NCBI GenBank assembly: GCA_024803745.1
Contig: JANJXV010000040.1
Location: 3,086,257-3,150,256, forward strand
Length of the DNA stretch: 64,000 nt
DNA from: Megascapheus bottae
Taxonomy: Eukaryota; Chordata; Mammalia; Rodentia; Geomyidae
Direction of reading: 5' to 3'
Positions 1-12,452 of this stretch are shown piece by piece (positions within the stretch are counted from its first letter, which is position 1; every line of letters starts with the position of its first letter). A model generated the notes under the pieces. That model was not told the origin of the DNA. It saw only the letters and a program-made list of their open reading frames with translations, and made no database searches. Made by a program: the position numbers and the translations under genes.

Positions 1-387
1 GGTTTGTTTTTGTTTTTGGCAACAATAGTTACAAGGGGAAAAGAACAGGCACAGAGACAAAGCCTGCGGGGCCAGTGGCTCTATAGCCCTGCCTCTTCCT
101 CCTCTCCTGAGATGTGGCTCTAGGCGGGATTGTTTGTCATACACAGCACAATCAGGTTCATTCATTCAGGACCTTAACTGCCTTGGGTTCAACGGAGGAG
201 CTAGACTGGATCTGGTTAGTGACCACTCTGTGACACACATTCTGAAACCTGAGTTTCCTGAAGCTTTTCTGGAAAGAATTCTAGTTAAGCAATCTAAGCT
301 TTGATTTGGAATTTTTAGGAAAGAAACTATCAAATGAGAAAAAGAAACTGGGTTCATAATAGCTACAAAATATCACAATTTTGTTCC

Positions 388-583
388 TTTTTTTTTTGGT
401 GGGGGGAGGCCAGTCCTGGCTTGAACGCAGGGCCTAAGCACTGATCTTGAGCTTTCTCAAGGCTAGAGCTCCACCACTTGAGCCACAGTACTACTTGTAG
501 CTTTTTTCTATGTATGTGGTACCAAGGAATCAAACCCAGGTCTCTGTGCATGCTAGGCAAGGACTCTACTACTAGGCCAAATT
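388..583 (-). repeat. ID-like dimeric SINE (IDL-Geo type)
   Basis: Reverse copy: T-rich start, then the complement of the ID-like halves, ending at the complement of the tRNA-like head (ctactaggcca). Confidence 0.85.
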
Positions 584-1508
584 CCTTTTTCTAAAGCTAA
601 TACCAAAAGTTAGCTCATAGGTAGAAGTGCTAGGGCTCTGGGGTGTACTCAGGGCTCAGAGTTCAAAGCTTGAGTCAGAGAGTCCTACTTGCTTTGACCT
701 TTTCTTGTCTAGAGGGATCTTTAAGCTTGCCTGGATTGCCTCAGGGGTTTAGGCTGGGATATTTCCAGCTGACCCATCTTGAACACCTTGTAACAAACAA
801 GCTATGTTCTAGCTCATAGTCTATGAGGACCATAGTAGAAGCAGTCTCTGGGCTTTGATTCTTACTTGTTCTGATTTTAATCACATTGATAACTTTCATT
901 TTCTTTCTCTGCTTTGTAGAAGATTCTCCTTCACTATGATACTCTTCTAAACTTCTGAATATAGAGCGACTAAAAACCTGAATTCCATTATGCCTCAGTT
1001 AAGACATAAAGAACGGCAACTTAACCAAGACAGGAAAGTAAGCAAATGTGGCTAACTTATAAATGACCTAAACTCCACTAACCTCTTTAAAGAATTTTTA
1101 CTCAAGAGGAAAATGTGAGTAGCCAGGTTCTTTGACAAACTGGTCTGAATATAGTGGTGCTCTCACCTGAGGTAACACCAAAGTCCTGTCCTGATCCCTC
1201 TAGACTCTTTCTGCCAGCAATGCCTGTATCTGAGGGCATCAACCATGGAGGGCTGCCTGTATCTCTTGAAGAAGACTCAAGGGGCTTGAAGGTTGTACAA
1301 AGCTAAATGTCATTTATGGCTTAAATACAGCTATCAACTACTTAAAAACCTTGAGAGTGCAAGGGGCCTGTGTACAAGAAGACAAGCTCACCCAGATGAG
1401 TGCAACAAAGGCATGAGCATTAAGACAAGCCTACCTAGAAGCTTAAGAGTAGAAGGAGGGCCTTGTGTGCAAAAAAACAAGCTCACCCAGATGCCTAAGA
1501 GTGCAAGG

Positions 1509-1725
1509 AGCTGGGTACCAGTGGTTTATGCCTGTAATCCTAGCTACTCAGGAGATCTAAGGTTGGAGGTTCAAAGCCAGCCCAGGCATGAAAGTCCATG
1601 AGACTCTTATCTCCAATTAACCACCTAAAAACTGGAAGTGCGGCTGTACCTCAAGTAGTAAGAGAGCTAGCCCTGAGCTGAAGAGCTCAGAGACGGTGCC
1701 CACAATAGACCACACAAAATAAAAA
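1509..1725 (+). repeat. B1/ID dimeric SINE
   Basis: 7SL-like left half (cctgtaatcctagctactcag) followed by an ID-like right half and A-rich tail. Confidence 0.75.
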
Positions 1726-3037
1726 TAAAAAGAGTTCCAAGCCCCACAATAGACCACAAAAAATTAAAAAATAAATAGAGTGCAAGGAGGGCATGTGTAT
1801 AAGACAAGCTCACCCAGAGGATGTCATCTGCTGTGTGTATCTCAAGTAGTAAAACTCTGCCCAGCCTTGGACATCTTCTAGCGCTTCTAGGACAAGCACC
1901 TGAAGGCTTACACTAGCTCCTTAGTGCAGGAAAAGAAGCAACTTTAAGGCCCACTTATCAGAAGGCTAAGAGACTAGTCTAACCCTTTTTGATCATGAAA
2001 ACTCCACTACCAACTCCTTTTCTACAGTTTCTGGCACTTGGCAGATAATCCCCATTTTTTTGTGAGAGTTTCTGAACAGTAGCTTAAGATATATTTGTTG
2101 TGAACAAGAGGACATCTCAGCTATGCAGTGACCATGCACTGGGAAAACCCTGGAGAGGTCATGAGGCCTTTAGGGACATACCTCAATGCGGACATGCCTC
2201 ACAGGTCAGCTCTACAAGGAGCAGAGAGAGGCAATTTCAAGAGAAAAGCAGCAACACATAATATTCTCACAATTATTCTTGTGCCCCTGAGCCTCTGCCC
2301 TGCCCTGCAATGTCCAGAAGAAGCATGATTTTTGAGGTAGGACAGTGTTGTTCACCTCCTGACGCAGGAAGCAGTAAAGACCATGACAAATGAAAGGCCG
2401 TGACTCTCACTAGAAACTCAAGTGCCCCAAGGTGGTTAGAACAGAGCTGTTACCTTCAATGGTCACAGCAGTGACAGCTTATCCAGACACCAAGCTAGGG
2501 AAAGGACGCAAGAATTCCCAGCCGAGATGAAGATGAATCCAGACCTACATAGCTCTGTACTCTGTGCAAGGGATTCTACACGGGGACCAGAGGGGGGCCT
2601 GTTACTCTGGTGCTTGCTAGGTTCCCAGCACAGCAGCTTCTTCTAGGTTCCTCTCTCTCTACAGGATCTGGACCAACATTCCTGCAGGGCTGAGGAGATG
2701 GGGCGGGCGAGGGAGGGACACTGTACCATACTTTGAGACGCATCCCCCTCCCCCCGCCCCGTTTGGGTGACTCCATTTACCAGATGGCAGTGTCACTGGC
2801 TCACAGCTTGCCAGTGGAACTCCCCTCTGATCTGTACCAGCACCTCCGACAGACCATAGAGAAAGGGGACTCCAAATGCAAGCAGCTGACACATGAAAAA
2901 GGAGTCCAGAGGATTTTGGGCCACTTGATGCCCAATTGAAGAAATGTTGCTCTGGAGGTGCTGGCCCATCCCCTTGGCCTTGTCACAAAGGCCAAGGGAG
3001 TGACGAGCCACCCATCCAAACAAGGAAGTGAAGCTAC

Positions 3038-3125
3038 CTGGAGTTCTCTCCGCTGAGCTGATGACAACACTGGCCCGTCCATTTGTGTCTGCAGCAGGGC
3101 CATCCTGCAGGGGTCCTTTGGCTTC
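3038..3125 (-). CDS. MICAL3: MICAL3 coding exon 18 (start of central region)
   Basis: Encodes residues 841-869, EAKGPLQDGPAADTNGRA through SSAERTP, matching the segment after the LIM domain. The acceptor ctcctag|GAA sits behind a run of 15 T on the coding strand, an unusually pure pyrimidine tract. Donor CCA G|GTAGCT, phase 1. The next expected exon (NGLEEPS... region) was not found in 1-3037. Confidence 0.9.
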
Positions 3126-4724
3126 CTAGGAGAGCAAAAAAAAAAAAAAAGTGACAATGATTGAAGCCCTTCAATCTCAGAGGCAATGACAAGTCACCTG
3201 GTTAGTCTGCCACTAGACACTGTCAGACTTTCCTTAAAGTTCACATAAGTAACCACCTGTCAAAGTCTAGATCTACTCAAGTCATCATTCTTTGGTGTCC
3301 TGGGAAGTGGTCTGGAACTCCCATGGGTAGGAAAACCTGTGGCTCAATTCTCTTAAAATAGTATCCTCTGCCAGGCACCGGTGTCTGAAGAGCACAGCTG
3401 GAAGCCAGCCCAGGTAGGAAAGTCTATGAGACTTTTACCTCCAAGTATGATCCACCAAAGAGCCATAAGTAGAGCTGTGGCTCAAGTGGTAAAGTGCTAG
3501 CCTTGAGCAAAGGCTCAGGGACAGCCAGGTGCAATGCCTCACACCTGTGATCGTAGCTACCCACAAGGCTGAGATCTGAGGATGGAGGTTCAAAGCTGGC
3601 CTGGGTACTAAAGACTGTGAGACTCTTATCTCCAATTAACCATTATAAAATCAGAAGTGGTTCTGTGGCTCAAGGGGAAGGACGGTAGCCTTGAGCTGAA
3701 GCTCTCTGGGACAGCAGAAAGCCCAGAGTTCAAGCCCCACAAATGACAAAAAACAAAAACAGCTCAGGGACAGAGCCCAGTCCCTGAGTTCAAGACCCAG
3801 GATCAGCATACACACACACACACACACACAAAGCATCCTCCCATTAACTTTAAATCATCTGTAAACACAAGGCAATGCTGTCACAATAGTTGCTCTCCTA
3901 CACTGTTGAGGAGAGAGGGAGAAGAAAAGAGTCTGTATGGAAGTATTTGTTTTCCTGATGATGGATGGAAGCCAGGAGGATTCTTTTCCAACTCTCCCAC
4001 TACAGTCAACCAAGCCTCTCAAAGGTGCAGCAAGCAGTGTGCCTGCTGACAGATGCTGTCTACACAGTGAAGGGATACTAAAGTCACCTCGACAGAGGGG
4101 CAGAGGGGCCATTCTCATGGATAAAGAAAAATAAGACAACGTCTCAGACAACCAATTCACCACCAGGGGCTGGGGCTGGCCCATAGCAGACTGCGTGGAA
4201 TCTGCAGCTCCTTCTCAGTGTGGAGGGTAATGGCTGGCTCTGGCTCCATCTGCTCACACTGGGGTAGGGCTGAAGAAAAGGGAAGGACTCTGAAGGCTGA
4301 TACTCCCCTTGCCACTGACTTTTTTCATCAGAGCTCCAACCATGTGAAGAGGAGCAGGTTGCGATCCTCAGGGTGAGGGAGCCCTCCAATTAGAACAACA
4401 TTTTTAGAAAGGAGTATCTTTTACAGGTGAGCTGGAGGCAGGATCAGCATAATCAAGGCAGTGCTTAAGGACTGGGGTCATGGTTCACGTGCTAAGATCA
4501 CTCGCCTAGCAAACAGGAACCCCGAATTTAAGCTCCAGGACTACCCCCAAACCCAAACCAAAACCCTGCGTGAAAAGCTAGTTCTCTCCACACATTTCAG
4601 CCACTTGAATCCCACTCAGGACATCTATTTTTCTGACGGCCACCCAGAAACTGGTGCTGGATTCCACGCTGACTCACAAGAGTACTGACATGGTACCTCC
4701 TGCGTCTCTCCCTCGTGCCATTAC
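3126..4724 (-). other. MICAL3 intron 17
   Basis: 1,599 nt. Contains a nested pair of B1/ID-type SINEs, a short CA repeat at about 3809-3830 and otherwise nothing recognisable. Confidence 0.85.
3371..3763 (+). repeat. Two B1/ID dimeric SINEs, one inserted in the other's end
   Basis: A degraded copy runs to about 3510. A second copy then starts afresh with ccaggtgcaatgcctcacac and continues to an A-rich tail. Confidence 0.7.
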
Positions 4725-4813
4725 CTTCAGAGATGGAGGAGCCACTGCTGGCCTCTTCCTTTGTGCGTAGCCAGAGAGCCGGTAACAGTAGTGTGGTTTA
4801 CAGTAGAACTTTC
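4725..4813 (-). CDS. MICAL3: MICAL3 coding exon 17: LIM domain end
   Basis: Encodes residues 811-840, GKFYCKPHYCYRLSGYAQ and a basic KRPAVAPPSLK tail. C815 and H818 complete the second zinc site of the LIM domain. Acceptor tctgcag|GA, donor AAG|GTAATG, phase 0. The exon is too short for a long open frame and was found by reading the minus strand. Confidence 0.94.
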
Positions 4814-5674
4814 CTGCAGACAGAAAGAAGCAGGGGGAAAGGTAAGCAAACCCTGGGACTGGGATCCCAACTCACTGGCCTCAGCACTCTCCTGTACCCT
4901 CTCCAGCCACAGGACACCATCATTACCACCAGGACCTCTCTGACGGGCTTGCTGTCCGAGAGACCAGCCCGCCCTCTGAACTTTGCTTCTAGCTCTTCCT
5001 CCCTTTCCCTTCCACTGAGTCACCACCCAATCCTCGTCCAGAGCAAAGAAGTGAGGCTTCCAGGGCAGGATCAGCAAACAAAGTGGCAGTGTGTGAGGAC
5101 AAAGACATGGTCACATGGAAGCTGGGAGTTGCATTTCTGGGGATGGCAAGAATGAATACAAGCGCCTGGTGAGGGCGTGAGGGCTGCGGGGGCTCAGGCA
5201 GCCTCGGCACTGGCTCTGGCCCTGATGGGATCAGCCTCCTTCTCTTCTGTCCACTAGCTAGCACTGGTTCCACAGCAGGTTAGAATTCCCTGGTGTACAA
5301 GGAAAGAGAAATAAACTCTACAGTGGATTACGAGTACAGCCAAACAGAATGAAACAGAAAAACCAGAGTGTGATGTGGACAAATGTTTTGTACTAGAACT
5401 TCCAGCCACATCTGCATGTTTACTGGAGCCTAACGTAACATGTGTTTCCTCAGAGGATTTGGTTAAAAAGGTCTGAAATCCACTGATGCTGGCTTCTCCA
5501 GCATCTCTGGTATTAGAACTAACTCAGTCACTTTCCCCGCCTTTGTCTTTACTCTCACTTAAAGAGAAAAGCTCTTGAACATTAGACCGTACCAAAGATA
5601 TTGCTGAAATGGCTATTATTCATGTCATCCTCTCATTTGCTTCTTTGATAAATGAGTAAATGTCAAGAAAATAA

Positions 5675-5860
5675 AGGGCTAAGAATGTGGCCTAGTGGTA
5701 GAGCACTTGCCCAACATGCACGAAGCCTTGGGTTCAATTCATTGGTACCACATACACAGAAAGCACTGGAAATGGTACAGTGACTCGAGTGGTGGAGCAC
5801 TAGTCTTGAGAAGGCTCAAGGACAGTGCCCAGGCTCTAAGTTCAAGACCCAGGACTGGGG
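5675..5860 (+). repeat. ID-like dimeric SINE
   Basis: Head gggctaagaatgtggcctag with A and B boxes, right half and a short degenerate tail. Confidence 0.8.
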
Positions 5861-5971
5861 AAAGGAAAGAAAAGGGGAGGGAGGGAGGGAAGGAGATGGG
5901 AGGGGAGCGGGTATTCTTTTTCCCTGTCCTTGGTGATCATGTCATTTTTCTTCAAAGTAGCTGACTTGTTT

Positions 5972-6198
5972 TTTGGCTTTGTGGGTCATGGGGCTTGAAC
6001 TCTGAGCCTGGGCGCTGTCCCTGAGCTCTTCAGGTCAAGGCTAGCACCCTATACTTGAGCCAAGCGCCACATCCTGTTTCCTAGGGTTTAACTGGAGATA
6101 AGAGGCTCAGGTCCCATGCTGGCTTTGAACTTTGATCCTCAGATCTCCACCTCCTGAGTAGCTAGGATTATAGGCATGATCCACCACCAGGCTCTGAC
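5972..6198 (-). repeat. B1/ID dimeric SINE, reverse
   Basis: Starts with the complement of the ID half (catggggcttgaactctgag) and ends with the complement of the 7SL-like half. Confidence 0.75.
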
Positions 6199-6227
6199 TA
6201 GTTTTTTTACTTGCTTTTCCCAACCTG

Positions 6228-6332
6228 GGAAAGGAGGGAGAGGGAGGGAGGGAGGGAGGGGGAGTGGAAGGGAGGGGGAAGGGGAAGGGGAGGGAGAGGG
6301 AGAGAGGGGGAGAGGGAGGGAGAGAGAACACA
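6228..6332. repeat. G-rich purine tract (GGGA/GGGGA)n
   Basis: About 100 nt of almost pure purine with many G3-G5 runs on the plus strand. Confidence 0.9.
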
Positions 6333-6908
6333 AAATGACATAAAAATGCAACTGTTTACTTCAGTTCCCAGGCCTTGTCAAAGGCCGCCATGGGGATGGG
6401 GTGACAGAACAGAGCAGTTGGGGAGGGATCCATGGCTTCTGCCATGGACCTTCATGGAGTGATGGGGTGACAGAACACAGCGGCTCTCCACAGGGCAGTG
6501 GGGGAGAAGGGTTGATGGGTGGGTAACACCACCTTGCCATTCTCTTCATGGCCAATAAATCACCTGCACAGCGGGTGGAAGTAACACTGTCTTGAAGGGA
6601 TTCACTTGCATCTTCGGGCAATATAGGGCTCTTTGCCTTATAAACCTGCCTCTTGTGGAATGCCAGTCCCTTCTGTGTCCCGCAGGAACGGAGAGGCACT
6701 CATCGGTACCACTGAGCACCCACTTCCAGTAACCTTTCAGGGTCTTTGGGCCAACAGAAAGCTGTCTGTGACTCCGGTACAGGGTGTCACAGGGAGGCTG
6801 CTGTGACAAGGAGGTGGCGACACCAGTCTTCAAGCAGCTTCATAAAGCAGAAGTCTGGCATCCAGTTTTAACTTGCTGTCATCAGTCTTAGGCAAGAAAT
6901 AAGACTTC

Positions 6909-7115
6909 GGGGCCGGGAGTGTGGCCTAGTGGTAGAGTGCTTGCCTAGCATGCACAAAGTCCCGGGTTCGATTCCTCGGCCCCACATACATAGAAAAAAG
7001 CTGGAAGTGGTGATGAGGCTCAAGTGGTAGAGCTCTAGCCTTGAGAAAGTCCAAGGACAGTGCTCAGGCTCTGAGCCCAAGCCCAAGACTGGCAAAAAAA
7101 AAAAAAAAGAAAGAA
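6909..7115 (+). mobile_element. Young ID-like dimeric SINE with target-site duplication
   Basis: Flanked by perfect 15-nt direct repeats aagaaataagacttc at 6894-6908 and 7116-7130. Intact A/B boxes and an A-tail. Confidence 0.9.
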
Positions 7116-7494
7116 AAGAAATAAGACTTCAATGGGCATGTGACTTTTTTTCCATAAAGACAACAGGATGTGCCCTACGGGACCCCTTTTACCTCAAGAT
7201 TGCATCATGGGGTTTAAGAGAGAAAGCCTGGGAGACAACACAGGTGAATGGCTGCCATTCTCATTCCTATTACCACCAAGTAATGCTATGATAATCTGGT
7301 GACTTCGGAAAAGTATTTATGAGAAACTCTCAGAGAAAAAGAAGAGAGGGGGATGTATGGAAAGGGTTAAAATGGATTAAAAAAAAAAAGAAAGAAAACA
7401 AAATACATCTAGAAAAATACAGCAAGGGCCCGAGGTTCTCAGTCTACATGGACAAAAGCATGTCTAAGAACAGCAGAAGACCAGACTCACTTAC

Positions 7495-7681
7495 CATCCT
7501 CAGCGTCATAGGCGTAGGCTGAGAGGCGCAGGGTGGTGGCACAGAACTCGCACTTGAAGCAGCTTCGGTGGAAGAACTTGCCCTCAGCACTGAGCCTCTC
7601 CATCACATATACCCGCTTCTGGCAGAAATAACAGGTGTCACTGCCCCCCAGATTCTGTGGAAACTCCTTCTTGATGGACCC
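7495..7681 (-). CDS. MICAL3: MICAL3 coding exon 16: LIM domain, main part
   Basis: Encodes residues 749-811. The zinc ligands C765, C768, H786, C789, C792 and C795 are visible with spacing C-x2-C-x17-H-x2-C-x2-C-x2-C. The last two ligands are in exon 17. Acceptor ccccacag|GGG, donor GAT G|GTAAGT. It is separated from exon 15 by a 15.4-kb intron. Confidence 0.96.
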
Positions 7682-8844
7682 CTGTGGGGGTGGGAGAAAT
7701 CAGTCAGGACCAGTCCTTTTGGCTTCTTTCTGAGATGTACAATGCCTCTGCAGGTGGAGCCATGCCTGGCAAGTGGCTGTGTTTAGAGGCAGATCCTGAG
7801 TATGAAATAGCTACAGGTGTTTTGCTTTTGGTTCTCCCAAAGAACAGCACACACCCACAAAGCCCCTCCCAAGATCCTCCAACAAGGTGGGACTCTCATC
7901 AGTGACAGAAGACAAGACATGCTTCTGGAGAAGGGTCCACGTGTACAGAATGTCTGAAGAATCAAACCAAGGTATTCTCACAGAACCATTTGGAGTAAGT
8001 AAATACACATTCAGTGTGCTTTCCCATACAGAATTCTAAATATACTGCAGTCCTAAAAATACAGGAAACCTAAAACAATCCGTACATAGCAATAGGCGTA
8101 GACAGACAATGCTAAGCCCCACAGAGCCAGCCAGAGTTGTTCCCCAGAGCACCGTCATGGTCACTGACAGTGCCCTTGGGATATCTCTTACCAGTTCCTT
8201 CTTGTCTAGAAGGGCTTTGGGTTGCTCTTTCCTTTGAAGCTGATTGGCTATCTGCTCAGCCAATGAGCTCACTCCGCCCGTGTACATCTTTATATACTTC
8301 TATTAGTTGGAGATTACAGAATGACCAGAATGAAGGGAAATGAGAGGGAAAAAATAAATTAAGAAGACAGAGGGAGAAATAAATCTCTGAAAGGTATAAA
8401 ATGAATACACAGTGCAGCAGCAAACCATGCTAACATAGTGCGCACAAGCAAAGAAACAGGGTGGGTGGTGAGCAGAATACTATGTCAGTGTCCACCAGGG
8501 GCCAGCATAGGCCAGAGCGGCAGCTGTGTAAGACATCTCCCACGGCGAAGAACTTGGCCCTTTGGCTCTTTTGGAACATGCAATTCTGGGGATGAGGATG
8601 TAAAAAACAGGATGGACACAAACACAGGGAACGGTAAGAATGGCCTGTACCCTGGGGATTCAAATAACACAGAGATCACGGGACAAATCCATGCTGGTGA
8701 CCCTCACCTAGAATGACACTGTTCAACAGGATTAAAGAGGGCCTGGAGTTCTGTATTTCCTCATTTAGAAAGAAACAAGGTTCATTCTTTCAGAGGCTAG
8801 GTCTCCTGGTTGGTGGTCACCAGGGTTAACAGATATGGCATTTA

Positions 8845-9030
8845 GCCAGGAGTTTGGCCTAGTGGTAGAGTGCTGGCCTAGCATGCACAAAGCCCTGGGT
8901 TCAATTCCTCTGTTCCACATACACAGAAAAAGCTGGAAGTTGTGCTGTGGCTCGAGTGGTAGAGGCACAGAGAGGCTCAGGGACAGTGTCCAGGCCCTGA
9001 GTTCAAGCCCCAGGGACTGGCAAAAAAAAA
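8845..9030 (+). repeat. ID-like dimeric SINE
   Basis: Head gccaggagtttggcctagtgg, right half and A-tail. Confidence 0.85.
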
Positions 9031-11924
9031 GGGGGGGGTGTGTTAGGGCATTTATTACAGAGATCCTTTTATCCTTTTCCTTATCACCACCTGACCAGAT
9101 CTGTGGAACAGACCTCCACCACTCCCCTGTGGATGTTCAGATGTTTAGTGGAGGTTGGAGGCCTATGTGACTGGCCTAGGCACTGGGGCTGGAAGCCTCC
9201 TAGACTGGGTGGAGCATTGTAGTCACATGCTACACCCCACAGATAGGTTGCTCAAGTGGTCCTGGGAAGCTGGAATGCATTTCTGGCCCAGAGAGAATTG
9301 TTATTGCAGATTGAACAGATTACAAAAAAGAAAATAAAAGAAATCCCTCCAATGAATTCAACCCCACTGTGACAGGAAAAAGCTCCTACATTTGCTTGGT
9401 AAGCCATCCTGCCATGAGGCCTGGCACCTCCAAGGCACTCTAGCCTTGGATCCTGTACCCAGGAATTTGGTCCAAGTCTTGCTGGCGGTGCTTTAGAGTC
9501 TCTTTGTCCAGGTAAAAATGGCTCCACGTGTGGGGCTCCTCTCAAGACCTGTAGGGAACCCACCAAGTCCACAGTGCTGCGATTCTTTCTGATCTAGAGA
9601 CACTGGGGATGGTTACCAGCCCCTCAGGAAGCAGCTTCATGGACAAGCGTGCACAATCTCACAGGGAAAAGGACCACTGGCCTGAGCAGGTCCAGCCTGC
9701 AAGGACAAGCTCATTCTGGGATGACTTACTCTTTATGGACTGAGAACCTCAGAGGCACAAATGAGAAACCAGTTCTTGGTCTGCTCTACCCAGGCTTAGC
9801 TAGAAACAGGAATCAATTTTAGTTTCTAACTAAAAAGTTAAGGGGGTTGCCAAGGATTCGTGTCATCTGCCCTGACCTCACAGATGATACGCTTAATGGT
9901 AGACAAGCAAGTCCTTTGTAGACTAGGGACCCTACAGAAACCTTTCAGGGCCAGAATGGGCAGACACTAGGCACAGCTGAGAGTGACACTGAGAGAGCAG
10001 AACATTGCAGAAAGGGAGTGCGGAGCAGATAGATGGTGAACCTAAGGCCAGGAAGGTGCACAGCCCTGGGCTGCCTGTGCAACAAGACCCTCCTCTCCCG
10101 AGCAAGCAGCTACAGCCCGGAGCTGCCCACGTGCAGTTGTCACATTCAGTTCTCTGCAACGTGGCAGCACTGACAAGCACCACCAAGAGAGGTGAAGACC
10201 CAAGTTCTGTTTGTTTCTAGCATGAAAAGCAGATGCTTTCCTTCTGCCCACGCTTAGAAGTTGAAGTGGAGCAATCGCTCACTTATGCCACTGCACACCA
10301 CACACATGCATAAGCTGCCACACACACACACACTTCAGGGGCAGGAAGCACAAACACCAAGGGCAAAAGACCCACTTTCCCAATCTTATTATAAACTCCC
10401 CCAAAGCAGGACTAGCACGGCTGTGAGGAACTCCAAGGTTCAACCACCCAGAATGCTATGCATTCACTACGCTACTTAAGAGACAGTTACAATACGGTTC
10501 ACATTGTGTAGCTCAAATGATGATAAAGACATGCCTATCCTTACTGGACACAGTTAAAACATCACCACAGTAGGCTTACTTGGACAGAGTTAGAGGTGTT
10601 AAATGTTCAATGAAAGCAGCCACTTTAATTAGGTATCTGCTTCAATCCTCATCTTCCCTGTGCCCCCCACCCAGCTAGCTTCCTACTGCTTAGGCCACAG
10701 CCCATGCGGGTGATGCATGTGAATGGAGGCTGTAGAGGGCACAGCAGGAACCCAGACCATGCTACCTGTCGGAGGGAGTCAGAGGAGGGAGAGGCAGGGC
10801 GGTGGGAGGAGCGGAGACTAAGGGAAAGTTCCCACTGGTCGACAAAAAATCGACGAGAAGGTTCAGGCTCTGGCTATAAAATACAAAAAAGATACAAGGA
10901 AATATTAAAAGTCACATCCCAAACATACTGAAATTTGGCAGCAGATACTTCTACTCTAGACCCTTATCTGAAGAACCTGTGTGTAGCTCCTGTTGTTTTG
11001 TACCTGTCCTTCCTTGAGGCTTACAGTGCAGCGCAGCGGGCTCTGAACAAGCCCAGCTATCAACCGCTGTGGACTCTTCATCCTCTCTGGCTTGGTGGTC
11101 CCACTCCACCCACCTTCACTTTCTTCGTGGGAAGACAGCCAAGTGGGTGGTAGTGTGTACAGATGTGCACACTGCTTATGCACACACAGCCGGGTGAGTC
11201 CAGATTTCTCCTGGGTAAAATGCTGCTGCTGCCTCTCCAGTCCATAGGCAGGCACTAGGGACAGTGCCTAGACTCTAGGGCTGAGCACGCTCCTCCTGCA
11301 CAAAGCGCAGGTACAGGCCTCTCCTCCTCTGTGCCTCTACCTGCCAAGGAACCAACTGAGCCCCAAGTAATAATCAGAAGGCAAGACCTGCGGCTCTCTT
11401 GCCTTCTGTAGGCTGAAGCAAAATTGGACCCAAATTCTCCTGGCTCCAGGAATAGGGTCATGTGGCTAGTAATTCTATTCCAAGACAGTAAGGCTTTGGC
11501 AAGTAATAACCATTCACCAAGGTGCAGGGTGAAATACTTTCAGGATTGGTGGAGTGGAGCAGGAGGTGGGCCAGAGAATGCAGGGCAGTGCACACACAGG
11601 GCTACAGGAGAGTGGAGGAGAAGGTTCTGGAAAGGACATACATAAGCAGTGTCTCTCACTAGCAGAATCTTGTCTGAAGTCTTGCACTAAGGAGTCCAGA
11701 AAACAGCCCCAGGAGAAAAGAAAGAAGTTTCCTACCTGTCCCCCTTTGGCAGTGCAGCTTTAGAACTCAAGTTGTTTCTCCTAGACAATCTTTCCTTTTA
11801 TTCAACATACTTCTCTGCCTTCTGTTTTGAATGTTGTTTTATTAACGACTATCAGTACTTCATGAGCTATGTACTTCTCAAAATGTAGGCCACTGTTGCT
11901 CCACAAAAAGGCTTTTCTTTTTTC

Positions 11925-12452
11925 TTGTCTGGTATTACTGGTGTTTAAACTCAGGGATTTGGGCTTGCTAGGCAGGCACTCTAGCACTTGGAGCCTATGT
12001 AGTCCTTTTGGCTTTATTTATTTATTTTAAGATAAAATCTGTCACTTTTGCTAGGGACAACTTGAGACGTCAATCCTCCCATTACCACACATGTGCCAGC
12101 ACACCTCACTTACTTTTCTGAGATACAGCCTCACTAATTTTTGCCTGGAGTGGTCTAGAACCCAAATAGCTGGGACTAGAGGTGTGTGCCACCATGTCCA
12201 GCCCCTGCCCTTTCTTTCTTTTCTTGTGCCTATCTTGCCACTTAAATTCAGAGACTAGGGGCTCTTCCAGAACTTTCTGCGCAAGGTTGGTGCTCTGTAA
12301 CTGGAGCCACACCTCCACTTCTGGCTTTTTGTGTTTAACTGGAGCTAAAAGTCTCACAGATTTCTCTGCCCAGGCTGGCTTTGAACTGTGATCGTTAGAG
12401 CTCAGTCTCCTGAGTAGCAGGATCATAGGTGTGGACCACTGGCACTCAGCTT
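11925..12452 (-). repeat. Degraded B1/ID-type SINE sequence
   Basis: A fragmented reverse B1/ID region, with a clearer copy at about 12236-12452 (ggctttgaactgtgatcgtta ... cctgagtagcagg, read on the plus strand). Confidence 0.55.

Larger units (their letters stand above)
1..3037 (-). other. MICAL3 intron after exon 18 (partial)
   Basis: Holds two SINEs (about 388-583 and 1509-1725) and otherwise unique-looking sequence. No following MICAL3 exon could be read in any minus-strand frame. Confidence 0.75.
4814..7494 (-). other. MICAL3 intron 16
   Basis: 2,681 nt. Contains three SINEs (5675-5860, 5972-6198, 6909-7115) and a G-rich purine tract at 6228-6332. Nothing is recognised in 6340-6890. 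Confidence 0.85.

Noticed and set aside
6107..6351. Ser/Pro/Leu-rich minus-strand open frames
   Set aside because: They are translations of the GGGA purine tract and an adjoining SINE.
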